Below, piece by piece: positions 17,094 to 26,684 of a stretch of 64,000 bases of DNA. Both the position numbers and the translations under genes were made by a program. Location: NCBI RefSeq assembly GCF_000425645.1, contig NZ_AUDV01000006.1, positions 1-64,000 on the forward strand, written 5' to 3'. The notes beneath the pieces are model-generated. The model worked only from the letters and a program-made list of their open reading frames with translations. It did no database searches and had not been told where the DNA came from. Each line of letters opens with the position of its first letter. The first letter of the stretch is position 1. This DNA is from Gaetbulibacter saemankumensis DSM 17032 (GTDB lineage Bacteria; Bacteroidota; Bacteroidia; Flavobacteriales; Flavobacteriaceae).

Positions 17094-19313
17094 ATGACAG
17101 AGATTGATATTGAAAAAGAAAACGCAGCCATCACTCAGGCCTACAAAGATTTACTTAAAGTTAGTTATACGACACTAACTGATGACGATAAAAAGCTAAT
17201 TAGAAAAGCCTTTGACGTTGCCATCGATGGTCATAAAAACCAACGAAGAAAGTCTGGTGAAGCTTATATTTTCCATCCCATTGCTGTAGCAAAGATAGTG
17301 GCTCAGGAAATTGGTTTGGACGGTACCTCTATTGCCGCTGCATTGTTACATGATGTCGTTGAAGACAGTCCTGATTATGATATAAAAGATATCGAAGAAC
17401 TTTTTGGAAAAACCGTAGCTACAATTGTAGACGGACTTACCAAAATATCTTCATTAAGTAAAGAAAAGGACATGGATGTTTCTCTTCAGGCCGAGAACTT
17501 CAGAAAAATGCTTCTTACACTTAATGATGATGTACGTGTTATTATAATCAAGATAGCCGATCGTTTGCACAACATGCAAACCATGGATTCTATGCGTCCA
17601 GACAAACAGGAAAAAATAGCTTCGGAAACTTTATATATTTACGCACCGCTAGCGCATCGAATCGGCCTTTATAATATTAAAACCCAACTCGAAGACCTTG
17701 GTTTAAAATATACTGAACCTGATGTTTACTTCGATATCCTGAATAAAATAAAAGAAAGTAAGGAAGAGCAGGATCTATACATCAAACAGTTTAGTGAAGT
17801 AATAAAAAATTCGTTGGACAAGGAGCACCTTAAATACACCATTAAGGGAAGACCTAAATCGATTTTTTCAATAAGAAAAAAGATGACCAAGCAAGGGGTT
17901 ACTTTTGATGAAGTTTATGATAAATTCGCTATTAGAATAATTTATAAAAGTGATTCCGAAAACGAAAAATTCCTTGCCTGGAAAATTTATTCCATAGTTA
18001 CAGATCACTTTAGACCAAATCCTATTAGGCTACGCGATTGGATCTCTTCTCCAAAAACAACGGGTTACGAAGCCTTACACATTACGGTAATGGGACCTAA
18101 AGGTCGCTGGGTTGAAGTGCAAATACGTAGTGAACGCATGAACGAAATAGCAGAAAAAGGCTATGCTGCTCATTACAAATACAAACAAGAAAGCGAAAAA
18201 GAAGATAATCTTGAAGAATGGATTAATAAACTTCAAGAAGCTTTAGAAAGTTCAGAAACCAATGCGGTAGATTTTGTTGAACAATTTAAATTAAACCTCT
18301 ATTCAAAAGAAATATTTGTTTTTACCCCAAAAGGAGAATTAAAAAGTTTACCCAAAGGTGCAACTGCTCTAGATTTTGCCTTTAGCATTCATACCGAAGT
18401 TGGCATGAGAACTCGTGGCGCCAAAGTTAATGGCAAATTAGTGCCTTTAAGTCAAGAATTAAATAGTGGCGATCAGGTCGATATTTTAACCTCGGAAACA
18501 TCCAAACCAAATCCTAACTGGTTAGATTATGCCACCACAGCTCGAGCGCGCAGCAAAATTAAATCATCATTACGTGAAGACAAAAAACGTATTGCCGAAG
18601 ATGGGAAAGAACTTTTAAGACGAAAATTAAGACAACTGAAAATCACCCTTAACGAAAACTCTATCAATCAACTAGTTAGATATTTTAAATTAAAAACCAG
18701 TTTAGATTTGTTTTATCGTGTCGGCATTGGCACCATAGACAATATCATGATAAAAGATTTTGCGGCATCAAGAAATAACACCATTATGAATTTCTTGAAA
18801 AACAAAATCACACGAAAACCTACCATCAGTAAAGAGGAAATTGAAAAAGATGAGATTACCTCGAACTACGATTTACTGGTTTTTGGCAAAGAAGAGGAAA
18901 AACTAGACTATAAATTAGCGAACTGCTGTAACCCGATTCCTGGCGACGATGTATTCGGGTTTTTAACGGTTTCAGAAGGCATAAAAGTGCACAAAAAAAA
19001 CTGTCCGAATGCCATTAGTTTGCAGTCAAATTATGCGTACAGGATTATGCCTGCAAAATGGATCGATTCGAGCCAGCAAGAATTCTTGTCACAAATTAAA
19101 GTATCTGGTATCGACCATATTGGGCTAGTAAATGATATCACAAGGTTAATTTCAGAAAACATGCACGTTAACATGAGAAGTATCAGTTTCGAAAGTGATG
19201 GCGGCGTATTTACTGGGAAAATCAACCTTATTGTTAAGAACAATACCCAGCTAAAAAAGCTTCTTGAAAGATTAAAAAAAATTAATGGTATAGATAAGGT
19301 GAATAGAGTGTAA
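17094..19313 (+). CDS. Bifunctional (p)ppGpp synthetase/hydrolase, RelA/SpoT family
   Basis: 739 residues, the length of a bifunctional Rel. Order: HD hydrolase domain with H61, H86-D87 and VVEDSPDYD; synthetase domain (about 235-350) with DKFAIRIIY, RLRDWISSPKTTGYEALH and EVQIRS; TGS domain (about 400-460, VFTPKGELKSLPKGATALDFAF); a Cys-containing linker (CCNPIPGDD); and a C-terminal ACT domain. Both catalytic domains look intact, so it should make and remove the alarmone (p)ppGpp in response to starvation. fur follows after 25 bases with its own promoter box. Confidence 0.97.
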   Translation: MTEIDIEKENAAITQAYKDLLKVSYTTLTDDDKKLIRKAFDVAIDGHKNQRRKSGEAYIFHPIAVAKIVAQEIGLDGTSIAAALLHDVVEDSPDYDIKDIEELFGKTVATIVDGLTKISSLSKEKDMDVSLQAENFRKMLLTLNDDVRVIIIKIADRLHNMQTMDSMRPDKQEKIASETLYIYAPLAHRIGLYNIKTQLEDLGLKYTEPDVYFDILNKIKESKEEQDLYIKQFSEVIKNSLDKEHLKYTIKGRPKSIFSIRKKMTKQGVTFDEVYDKFAIRIIYKSDSENEKFLAWKIYSIVTDHFRPNPIRLRDWISSPKTTGYEALHITVMGPKGRWVEVQIRSERMNEIAEKGYAAHYKYKQESEKEDNLEEWINKLQEALESSETNAVDFVEQFKLNLYSKEIFVFTPKGELKSLPKGATALDFAFSIHTEVGMRTRGAKVNGKLVPLSQELNSGDQVDILTSETSKPNPNWLDYATTARARSKIKSSLREDKKRIAEDGKELLRRKLRQLKITLNENSINQLVRYFKLKTSLDLFYRVGIGTIDNIMIKDFAASRNNTIMNFLKNKITRKPTISKEEIEKDEITSNYDLLVFGKEEEKLDYKLANCCNPIPGDDVFGFLTVSEGIKVHKKNCPNAISLQSNYAYRIMPAKWIDSSQQEFLSQIKVSGIDHIGLVNDITRLISENMHVNMRSISFESDGGVFTGKINLIVKNNTQLKKLLERLKKINGIDKVNRV

Positions 19314-19320
19314 AAAAGTG

Positions 19321-19328
19321 TAAATTTG
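19321..19328 (+). promoter_or_regulatory. Promoter -7 box of fur
   Basis: TAAATTTG, ten bases before the fur ATG, in the relA-fur gap. Predicted leader of only a few bases. Confidence 0.5.
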
Positions 19329-19338
19329 CATCGAAATT

Positions 19339-19791
19339 ATGAACGCAAGCGCAGATACGAAAAATCAAGAAATAGTAAAAAGTGTATTTACTAACTTTTT
19401 AGAAAATAACGGGCATCGCAAAACACCCGAACGCTACGCTATACTACAAGAAATTTATAACAACACGGAGCATTTTGATATTGAATCTTTGTATCTCAAT
19501 ATGAAGAACAAAAAATACCGTGTATCTCGTGCTACACTTTATAACACTATAGAATTACTTCTGGAATGCGGTTTGGTTAGAAAACACCAGTTTGGTCAAA
19601 ATCAAGCGCATTACGAAAAATCATATTTCGATAGACAACACGATCATGTTATCCTAACTGATACGGGCGAAGTTATCGAATTCTGTGACCCTAGAATTCA
19701 ATCTATCAAAAAAACAATCGAAGAAGTATTCGACATCGAAATTAATAATCATTCTCTTTATTTCTACGGAAATAGAAAATCAAATAAATAA
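19339..19791 (+). CDS. Fur-family transcriptional regulator
   Basis: 150 residues. A winged-helix DNA-binding domain (about 15-85, with [19 protein letters not shown]) precedes a metal-binding dimerisation domain ([15 protein letters not shown] and NNHSLYFYG). H101 and H103 are likely metal ligands. The CxxC pairs that hold structural zinc in E. coli Fur are absent: only C77 and C116 remain. It probably represses iron or peroxide genes, though Fur, PerR and Zur cannot be told apart safely here. It lies between relA and purA (12 bases to purA), so it is likely co-transcribed with purA. Confidence 0.92.
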   Translation: MNASADTKNQEIVKSVFTNFLENNGHRKTPERYAILQEIYNNTEHFDIESLYLNMKNKKYRVSRATLYNTIELLLECGLVRKHQFGQNQAHYEKSYFDRQHDHVILTDTGEVIEFCDPRIQSIKKTIEEVFDIEINNHSLYFYGNRKSNK

Positions 19792-19803
19792 CTAAGTTTT
19801 ACA

Positions 19804-21078
19804 ATGGCAGTAGATTTACTACTAGGATTACAATGGGGAGACGAAGGCAAAGGAAAAATTGTTGACGTACTAACCTCTAACTACAATATTATTGCGCGTT
19901 TTCAAGGTGGGCCAAATGCAGGACACACCCTAGTATTCAATGGTAAAAAACACGTGCTACACACCATTCCTTCAGGTATTTTTCACGATGGAGCTACTAA
20001 TTTAGTAGGTAACGGCGTTGTGATTGATCCTGTTATTTTTAAAGGTGAACTTGATAAACTTGAAGAACAAAATGTAGATTACAGAAAATCTTTAGTTATT
20101 TCACGAAAAGCACATATTATTTTGCCTACGCACCGGTTATTAGATGCAGCCAGCGAAGCTTCTAAAGGAAAAGCTAAGATTGGATCTACTCTAAAAGGTA
20201 TAGGTCCAACTTATATGGATAAAACAGGTAGAAATGGTATTCGCGTTGGTGATTTAGAATTAAGTGACTGGAAAGAACGCTATAGAACCCTTGCCGATAA
20301 GCATGAATCCATGATTTCTTTCTACGATGTAGATATCGAATACAATTTAGAAGAACTAGAAGTTGAATTTTTTAAAGCTGTAGAAACTTTAAAAAGTCTC
20401 ACTTTTATTGATTCTGAAGAATACATGTACCAAGCACAAAAGTCTGGACAATCTATTCTTGCTGAAGGCGCTCAAGGGTCTTTACTTGATATAGATTTTG
20501 GAACTTACCCGTTTGTAACTTCAAGTAATACCACAGCAGCTGGTGCTTGTACCGGATTAGGTGTGGCACCAAATCAAATTGGCGAGGTATTTGGAATTTT
20601 CAAAGCATACACAACACGTGTTGGCTCTGGCCCATTCCCTACCGAACTATTTGATGAAGACGGTGAAACTATGAGTCGTGTTGGCAACGAATTTGGAGCT
20701 ACCACGGGTAGAGCTAGACGTTGTGGATGGTTAGACCTAGTCGCTTTAAAATATGCTTGTCAGGTTAATGGTGTTACTCAATTAATGATGATGAAAGGCG
20801 ATGTTCTTTCTGGATTTAAAACCCTTAAAGTTTGTACTGCCTATAAATATAATGGTGAACTTATTAAACATTTCCCTTACAATATTGAACCTGAAAATGT
20901 TGAGCCTGTTTACACCGAAGTTGATGGATGGCAAGAAGATTTAACAGCTATGTCTGAATCTTCTGAGTTACCAGCAGCTTTAAATGCTTATATCGAATTC
21001 TTAGAAAAAGAATTAGAAATCCCTATCACTATCGTATCCGTTGGTCCTGATAGAAAACAAACGATTTTCAGAAAATAA
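19804..21078 (+). CDS. purA: Adenylosuccinate synthase
   Basis: 424 residues, normal length. It joins IMP and aspartate using GTP, the first committed step to AMP. Signatures: GLQWGDEGKGK (8-18), the GGPNAGHT motif, GIGPTYMDKTGR, and C-terminal TTTGR-like GATTGRARRCGWLD. It follows fur closely and is followed by a terminator. Confidence 0.98.
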   Translation: MAVDLLLGLQWGDEGKGKIVDVLTSNYNIIARFQGGPNAGHTLVFNGKKHVLHTIPSGIFHDGATNLVGNGVVIDPVIFKGELDKLEEQNVDYRKSLVISRKAHIILPTHRLLDAASEASKGKAKIGSTLKGIGPTYMDKTGRNGIRVGDLELSDWKERYRTLADKHESMISFYDVDIEYNLEELEVEFFKAVETLKSLTFIDSEEYMYQAQKSGQSILAEGAQGSLLDIDFGTYPFVTSSNTTAAGACTGLGVAPNQIGEVFGIFKAYTTRVGSGPFPTELFDEDGETMSRVGNEFGATTGRARRCGWLDLVALKYACQVNGVTQLMMMKGDVLSGFKTLKVCTAYKYNGELIKHFPYNIEPENVEPVYTEVDGWQEDLTAMSESSELPAALNAYIEFLEKELEIPITIVSVGPDRKQTIFRK

Positions 21079-21100
21079 AAACACTATATTTTTATATAAT

Positions 21101-21133
21101 AAAAACGCTTCAAAATAATTTGGAGCGTTTTTT
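21101..21133 (+). terminator. Terminator of purA
   Basis: Thirteen-base arms (AAAACGCTTCAAA and TTTGGAGCGTTTT, one wobble) around ATAA, ending in six T; 22 bases after the purA stop. Confidence 0.9.
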
Positions 21134-21165
21134 GTATATAAATAATACCACATTATAATTATCGT

Positions 21166-21173
21166 TATTTTTG
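21166..21173 (+). promoter_or_regulatory. Promoter -7 box of the OstA-like gene
   Basis: TATTTTTG. It overlaps the in-frame TTG at 21171, showing that this TTG is not the translation start. Confidence 0.55.
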
Positions 21174-21191
21174 CCACAAACATTTATTATT

Positions 21192-22979
21192 TTGAATCGA
21201 CAATCCTATATACTTTTCATCGTTTTAATAAGCTTAATTCTTTCTTATAATACGCAAGCTCAGGAAAAACGTAAAATTGAAATTCAATATTCTGGACGAT
21301 TAAATATTGATGAACAAAACTATCCTGGTGCTAGAATTTTTACTCGAGATGATTCACAACAAGTACATATTACTCACAATAGTATTAACATGTGGGCAGA
21401 TAAAGCCATTTACTACAGTGAAGAAAATTTCATCGAAGCCTATGGCAAAGTTAAAATGATTCAAGGTGATACGATTAATATGACCTCAAAATATATTGAA
21501 TACAGTGGTGTTACGGAATTAGCCTTTGCCAGTGGCGATGTGGTTTTAAAAGACCCTAACTCTACCATTTCTACAGACACTCTGTATTTCGATCGCATCA
21601 AACAAGAAGCGTTCTACAGAACCGGGGGAACCGTAGTTAAAGACACCTCTGGTACCATTACCTCTAAAATAGGCCGTTACTTAATGCAGATTAAAAAATA
21701 CCGATTTGAACAAGATGTTGTACTTGTTAACCAAGACGCCACGATAAAATCAAATTTCTTCGATTTTTATTCCGATACAGGTCATGCATATTTATATGGT
21801 CCTTCTACAATTGTTACCAAAGCTAGCAAAACCTATTGCGAAAAGGGCTATTACGACACTAAAGCTAAAGTAGGATACGCCTTAAAGAATTCTAAGATTA
21901 ATTACGACAACCGCATAATTGAAGGCGACAGCTTATATTTTGATAACAACCGAAGTTTTGCTTCCGCCACCAACCACATTAAAATCACCGACACTATTAA
22001 TCAAATGGTTGTAACAGGACATTATGCCGAGGTTTTTAAAGAAAAAGATTCCTTGTTCATTACAAAACATGCACTGGCAGCAACAAAACAGGAAAATGAT
22101 TCCATTTACCTGCATGCCGACAAAATTATGGTAACTGGTAAACCTGATAATCGTATATTAAAAGCCTTTCACAATGCAAAATTATACAAGTCCGATTTAA
22201 GCGGTAAAGCCGACTCTATAGTTTCTAATCAAAAAACAGGGTTAACAGAACTTATTAATTTAAGTCGTTTTTCATCAGGCGATAAATTTTCTACAAAACG
22301 ACGACCGATTATGTGGAATTTAGAAAATCAAATGACCGGTGATACCATTCATTTATTTTCAAACAGCAAATCTGAAAAACTAGATTCTTTATATGTGTTT
22401 GAAAATGCTTTTATTATTTCAAAGGACACCTTAAGTGCAGATGGTTACAACCAGATTAACGGCATAACATTAACCGGATTATTTAACGATAATAATGAAC
22501 TGCGACAAGTGGATATAAACAAAAATGCACAATCCATCTTTTACACAAGAAATGAGGAGCAGGAACTAATAGGTATAGACAAGGCCAAATCGGGTCGTAT
22601 TACCATTATGTTTGCTGATGGTGATATTGAATCCTATTCCAGATTTAATCAAATAGACGGCTCGTTATATCCAGAATCGAAATATCCGGCTAAAGATAAA
22701 CGCTTAAAAGGTTTTGACTGGAGGGAAGAAGAACGCCCAAAAAGTATTGAAGATTTATTTAAAGACGATCCGCCATTAAACTTACCGGTTATAAAAGGTC
22801 TGAAAGATTACGAACCTGAAAAAGAATTCTTCGATGAAGCTATGATGGAGCGCATAGACAAAGCCAATCAGGAAGCCCCGGTTAATAATGAAGAGGATCC
22901 GAAAGCGTCTCGTAATCTTCCTAAAAATGTAAAAAACCCAAAACAATTACCTGTTCCAGCAGCTGCTTCCCAGAAATAA
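21192..22979 (+). CDS. OstA/LptA-like LPS-transport protein
   Basis: About 595 residues. The OstA-type beta-jellyroll repeats are clear: ADKAIYYSEENFIEAYGKVKM, NMTSKYIEYSG, ISTDTLYFDR, and GDSLYFDNNRSFASA with recurring GxVxL/DTLYF units. Family knowledge: LptA and the N-terminal part of LptD form the periplasmic bridge for lipopolysaccharide. The start at TTG 21192 is preferred over TTG 21171 because the promoter box overlaps the latter and because 21192 gives a compact signal peptide ending at NTQAQ. The C-terminal ~120 residues are charged and Pro/Lys-rich. It is followed by the aminotransferase gene after one base. Confidence 0.88.
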   Translation: MNRQSYILFIVLISLILSYNTQAQEKRKIEIQYSGRLNIDEQNYPGARIFTRDDSQQVHITHNSINMWADKAIYYSEENFIEAYGKVKMIQGDTINMTSKYIEYSGVTELAFASGDVVLKDPNSTISTDTLYFDRIKQEAFYRTGGTVVKDTSGTITSKIGRYLMQIKKYRFEQDVVLVNQDATIKSNFFDFYSDTGHAYLYGPSTIVTKASKTYCEKGYYDTKAKVGYALKNSKINYDNRIIEGDSLYFDNNRSFASATNHIKITDTINQMVVTGHYAEVFKEKDSLFITKHALAATKQENDSIYLHADKIMVTGKPDNRILKAFHNAKLYKSDLSGKADSIVSNQKTGLTELINLSRFSSGDKFSTKRRPIMWNLENQMTGDTIHLFSNSKSEKLDSLYVFENAFIISKDTLSADGYNQINGITLTGLFNDNNELRQVDINKNAQSIFYTRNEEQELIGIDKAKSGRITIMFADGDIESYSRFNQIDGSLYPESKYPAKDKRLKGFDWREEERPKSIEDLFKDDPPLNLPVIKGLKDYEPEKEFFDEAMMERIDKANQEAPVNNEEDPKASRNLPKNVKNPKQLPVPAAASQK

Positions 22980-22980
22980 T

Positions 22981-24171
22981 ATGAAGTCGGATTTTATTAA
23001 ATATCAAGCCCAAACAAGTCCACATCCGTTAGCATTAGAAATATCACATGCCAAAGGAAGCTATATATACGACATAAATAATAAAGCTTATTTAGATTTT
23101 GTTTCAGGTGTGTCTGCCACGCCTTTAGGACATAATCACCCAAAAGTTGTTTCGGCTATTAAAGAACAACTAGATAAATATATGCACGTGATGGTTTACG
23201 GTGAATATGTACAAAAAACGCCTGTGGCACTTTGTAAATTACTGGCAAAAAACCTACCAGCTTCATTAGATAAAACTTATTTAACAAATTCTGGAACCGA
23301 AGCCATTGAAGGAGCCCTGAAACTAGCTAAACGTGTTACAGGAAGAAGCGAAATTATCTCAGCTAAAAATGCCTACCATGGCAATACCATGGGTTCAATG
23401 AGTGTTATGGGCTATGAGGAACGCAAACGTGCCTTCCGTCCCTTAATCCCAGATATTAAATTTATTGAATTTAATAATCATGACAACCTAAGTCAAATAA
23501 CCACGAAAACAGCTGCAGTAATATTAGAAACTATTCAAGGCGGAGCTGGGTTTATTGAACCTAAAGATAGCTATCTTGAAAATGTTAGAAAACAGTGCAA
23601 CAAAGTCGGAGCACTATTAATTTTAGATGAAATTCAACCAGGAATAGGTAGAACTGGTAAACTATTTGGTTACGAAAATTACAACTGCATCCCTGATATT
23701 TTAGTAATAGGCAAAGGCCTGGGAGGTGGTATGCCTATTGGTGCTTTCATTGCTTCAAGCCAACATATGGATTTACTTCAGGATAACCCTAAATTAGGAC
23801 ATATCACCACTTTTGGAGGACACCCTGTTATTGCAGCAGCAGCTTTAGCAACACTTACAGAAATAACTGAAAGTAATTTAATGGCTCAGGCTTTAGAAAA
23901 AGAAGCTCTACTTCGAAAACTTTTAGTTCATCCCTTAATAAAAGAAATACGCGGTCGCGGTCTTATGCTCGCTTTAATAACACCTTCTGACACCATTACG
24001 AATGAATTAATATTAAGCTGTCACGACCAAGGATTAATCCTATTTTGGTTACTTTTTGAACCCAAAGCAGTAAGAATTACCCCGCCTTTAACAATTTCTA
24101 ATGAAGAAATTGAAATTGGATGTAAGCAAATCATTAGTATTCTCGACAAAATAAACGAGAACAAAAAATAA
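22981..24171 (+). CDS. Class III pyridoxal-phosphate aminotransferase (ornithine/acetylornithine type)
   Basis: 396 residues. Fold type I aminotransferase: SGTEAIEGALKLAKR, AYHGNTMGS, ILETIQGGAGFI, the LDEIQPGIGRTG motif, and PLP-binding lysine in VIGKGLGGGMPIGAF. It resembles ArgD/Orn aminotransferases, but substrate cannot be set from sequence alone. It sits immediately after the OstA-like gene, not in an arginine operon, so a general aspartate/ornithine role is as likely as arginine synthesis. Known Flavobacteriia often pair it with the OstA gene, as I recall. Confidence 0.9.
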   Translation: MKSDFIKYQAQTSPHPLALEISHAKGSYIYDINNKAYLDFVSGVSATPLGHNHPKVVSAIKEQLDKYMHVMVYGEYVQKTPVALCKLLAKNLPASLDKTYLTNSGTEAIEGALKLAKRVTGRSEIISAKNAYHGNTMGSMSVMGYEERKRAFRPLIPDIKFIEFNNHDNLSQITTKTAAVILETIQGGAGFIEPKDSYLENVRKQCNKVGALLILDEIQPGIGRTGKLFGYENYNCIPDILVIGKGLGGGMPIGAFIASSQHMDLLQDNPKLGHITTFGGHPVIAAAALATLTEITESNLMAQALEKEALLRKLLVHPLIKEIRGRGLMLALITPSDTITNELILSCHDQGLILFWLLFEPKAVRITPPLTISNEEIEIGCKQIISILDKINENKK

Positions 24172-24323
24172 CCTAAATCTCTAAAAAACAATATTTTACA
24201 CTCTATTTTATCTCAAAACAATAAAAATTGTTCATTACTTTGTTAAAAACATTCAGCTTAAGTACTGCAATCCGATAAAATAGAAGCTTAAATTTATTGA
24301 TATAGAACAACACAAAACCGCTT

Positions 24324-25712
24324 ATGGAGTTCAGTCATGATGACAACAACAATTTACCTCTAACGAAATTTGAATCGATGTTAAAAACAAACCATGTTTT
24401 GTTTTTCGACTCTGAGGAATTTGAGAACATCATTCATCACTACCTAAATCAAGGCAAAATTGCACTCGCAAAAAAAGCCATAAAATTAGGATTAGACCAG
24501 CATCCCTCCTCCATTACATTAAAACTCTTTAAAGTTGAAATCTATGTCTTTGAGGATAAATTAACAGAGGCAGATACCCTACTGAATGAATTATATCTTT
24601 TAGATCCTAGTAATGAAGAAATTTTCATTCAGAAAGCGAATATTTTTTCTAAAAAAGATGAACATGAAAAAGCTGTCGAGGTTCTTAAAAAAGCCGTTCA
24701 GCTCACCGATGATGCAGTTGACATCTATTCACTAATCGGAATGGAATATTTGTTCTTAGATAAATTTGAAGAGGCTAAGGAATATTTTATGAAGTGCCTT
24801 GAAGAAGATTTAGAGGACTATTCTGCTCTATACAATGTTATTTATTGTTTTGAATTTTTAGATCAGACAGAAGATGCTATTCAATATTTAAATGTCTTTT
24901 TAGACAAAAATCCCTATTGTGAAGTTGCCTGGCATCAATTGGGTAAACAGTATTACACACTCAAGAAATATAAAAAAGCGCTTGCTGCTTATGATTTTGC
25001 TATAATTTCAGACGATTCTTTTATAGGTGCTTATTTAGAACGTGGTAAAGTTTTAGAACGTTTACAACGTTATGAGGAAGCTATAGAAAATTACAACATC
25101 ACCTTAAAATTAGATGATCCCACTTCGTTTGCATTATTAAGAATAGGGTATTGTTATGAAAAATTAAAGCACGATGATTTAGCAGTTCAGTACTATTATA
25201 AAACAGTTCATGAAGATCCGTTATTAGATAAAGGCTGGATTGCCATAACACAATATTATAAAAGAAGAAAAAATTACCAAAAGGCCTTATATTATATCAA
25301 TAAAGCTATTAATATTGATTCTGAAAATGTTAAGTATTGGAAATTATATTCTGTTATAAATCAGCGTTTAAATCATTTTGAAGAAGCCGAACGCGGATTT
25401 AAAAAAACATTAGAATTAGGTAATTACGAATTAAGTACTTGGTTATCTAGAGGCGATTTATTAATTAAGTTAGGGGAGCCAGAAGCAGCTATTTATAATT
25501 TTCAGCAAGCTTCAGAATTTTATCCCGAAAATGCCGAAATCGAATACCGTCTAGCTGGATTACATTTTAGCCTGAATGAAACCGACAAAGGTACCTTTCA
25601 TTTAAAAAATGGGTTACGCTTTAATGAAGAATTCGGATTTATTATAGACGAACTTTTTCCTGAAGTTGCTAATAAACTACTAGTAAAAAACCTACTAAAA
25701 GAAAATCAATAA
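24324..25712 (+). CDS. Tetratricopeptide repeat protein
   Basis: 462 residues without signal peptide or membrane segment, so probably cytoplasmic. At least eight TPR units are visible, for example AAYDFAIISDDSFIGAYLE, ERLQRYEEAIENYNITLKLD, YKRRKNYQKALYYINKAI and LNHFEEAERGFKKTLELG. TPR arrays mediate protein-protein contacts; the partner is unknown. It is preceded by a 152-base gap with a six-base-arm hairpin but no clear promoter, and followed after 51 bases by the DUF368 genes. Confidence 0.88.
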   Translation: MEFSHDDNNNLPLTKFESMLKTNHVLFFDSEEFENIIHHYLNQGKIALAKKAIKLGLDQHPSSITLKLFKVEIYVFEDKLTEADTLLNELYLLDPSNEEIFIQKANIFSKKDEHEKAVEVLKKAVQLTDDAVDIYSLIGMEYLFLDKFEEAKEYFMKCLEEDLEDYSALYNVIYCFEFLDQTEDAIQYLNVFLDKNPYCEVAWHQLGKQYYTLKKYKKALAAYDFAIISDDSFIGAYLERGKVLERLQRYEEAIENYNITLKLDDPTSFALLRIGYCYEKLKHDDLAVQYYYKTVHEDPLLDKGWIAITQYYKRRKNYQKALYYINKAINIDSENVKYWKLYSVINQRLNHFEEAERGFKKTLELGNYELSTWLSRGDLLIKLGEPEAAIYNFQQASEFYPENAEIEYRLAGLHFSLNETDKGTFHLKNGLRFNEEFGFIIDELFPEVANKLLVKNLLKENQ

Positions 25713-25734
25713 AGGAACGTTAAACGAAAATGCA

Positions 25735-25742
25735 TACCTTTG
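25735..25742 (+). promoter_or_regulatory. Promoter -7 box of the DUF368 pair
   Basis: TACCTTTG, 21 bases before the ATG of the first DUF368 gene. No TTG at the usual spacing. Confidence 0.5.
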
Positions 25743-25763
25743 AAATTCGTTTAAAAATAAGCT

Positions 25764-26684
25764 ATGCAAAGACGTTTCTTAGATTACTTAATTATTTCAT
25801 TTAAAGGCCTAGCTATGGGTGCTGCCGATGCCGTACCTGGTGTTTCAGGTGGTACTATTGCTTTTATTTCAGGTATTTACGAAGAACTTATTTCCACCAT
25901 TAGTAATATAAAACCATCCTTATTAAAAACGCTATTTAAAGATGATATTTTGGCGTTTTGGAAAGCTGTTAATGGAAATTTTATTTTAGCCTTACTGACA
26001 GGTATAGTTATCAGTTATGTTTCCTTTATGAAATTGGCTAAATATTTATTAGAAAATCAGCCTGTTTTAATATGGTCCTTTTTCTTCGGACTGATTGTCG
26101 CGAGCATATATTTTGTTGGAAAACAAATAACAAAGTGGAATCTTTCGGTTATAATTGCGTTGATAGTGGGTGCTACGATAGCTTATTATGTTAGCATATT
26201 ACCTCCAATGTCAAATAGCCACAATGACTACTTTTTATTTATAGCTGGAGCTATTGCCATCTGTGCGATGATTTTACCAGGTATTTCCGGATCATTTATA
26301 CTTATTATTCTGGGTGCTTACAAAACGTTAAGTGACGCCATTCATGATATCGACATTAAAAAACTCGTTCTTTTCTTTTCTGGAGCTATTTTAGGATTAT
26401 TAAGTTTTAGTCACCTCTTAAAGTGGCTATTTAAAAACTACCACAATACCACTTTAGCTATACTAACAGGATTCATTTTTGGATCGCTAAACAAAGTTTG
26501 GCCATGGAAAAAAACCTTAACCTGGCATACGAATTCAAAAGGACTAAAAACACCTCTATTAGAAGAAAGTGTTTCGCCTTTTAATTTTAATGGTGATAGT
26601 CAACTTGTATTTGCTCTAATCTTAATGATTCTAGGATTTTTAACTATTTTTATATTAGAAAAAGTAGGAAATAAAAAACAATAA
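25764..26684 (+). CDS. DUF368 membrane protein (polyprenyl-phosphate translocase family), copy 1
   Basis: 306 residues, about eight to ten membrane segments. Both family motifs are present: GAADAVPGVSGGT near residues 17-29 and the second-half repeat ILPGISGSFILIILG, showing the inverted-repeat build of the family. DUF368 proteins (PopT) have been reported to carry undecaprenyl phosphate back across the inner membrane for reuse in cell-wall synthesis. The stop overlaps the start of the next copy by one base, so the two are translationally coupled. Confidence 0.92.
   Translation: MQRRFLDYLIISFKGLAMGAADAVPGVSGGTIAFISGIYEELISTISNIKPSLLKTLFKDDILAFWKAVNGNFILALLTGIVISYVSFMKLAKYLLENQPVLIWSFFFGLIVASIYFVGKQITKWNLSVIIALIVGATIAYYVSILPPMSNSHNDYFLFIAGAIAICAMILPGISGSFILIILGAYKTLSDAIHDIDIKKLVLFFSGAILGLLSFSHLLKWLFKNYHNTTLAILTGFIFGSLNKVWPWKKTLTWHTNSKGLKTPLLEESVSPFNFNGDSQLVFALILMILGFLTIFILEKVGNKKQ

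Noticed and set aside
17094-21078. Idea that relA-fur-purA forms a stress-regulation island
   Set aside because: This order is, to my knowledge, common in Flavobacteriia; it is genome layout more than a dedicated system.
24218-24233. AACAAT-AAAA-ATTGTT hairpin between the aminotransferase and TPR genes
   Set aside because: Six A/T-rich pairs only and no T-tract; too weak to call a terminator.
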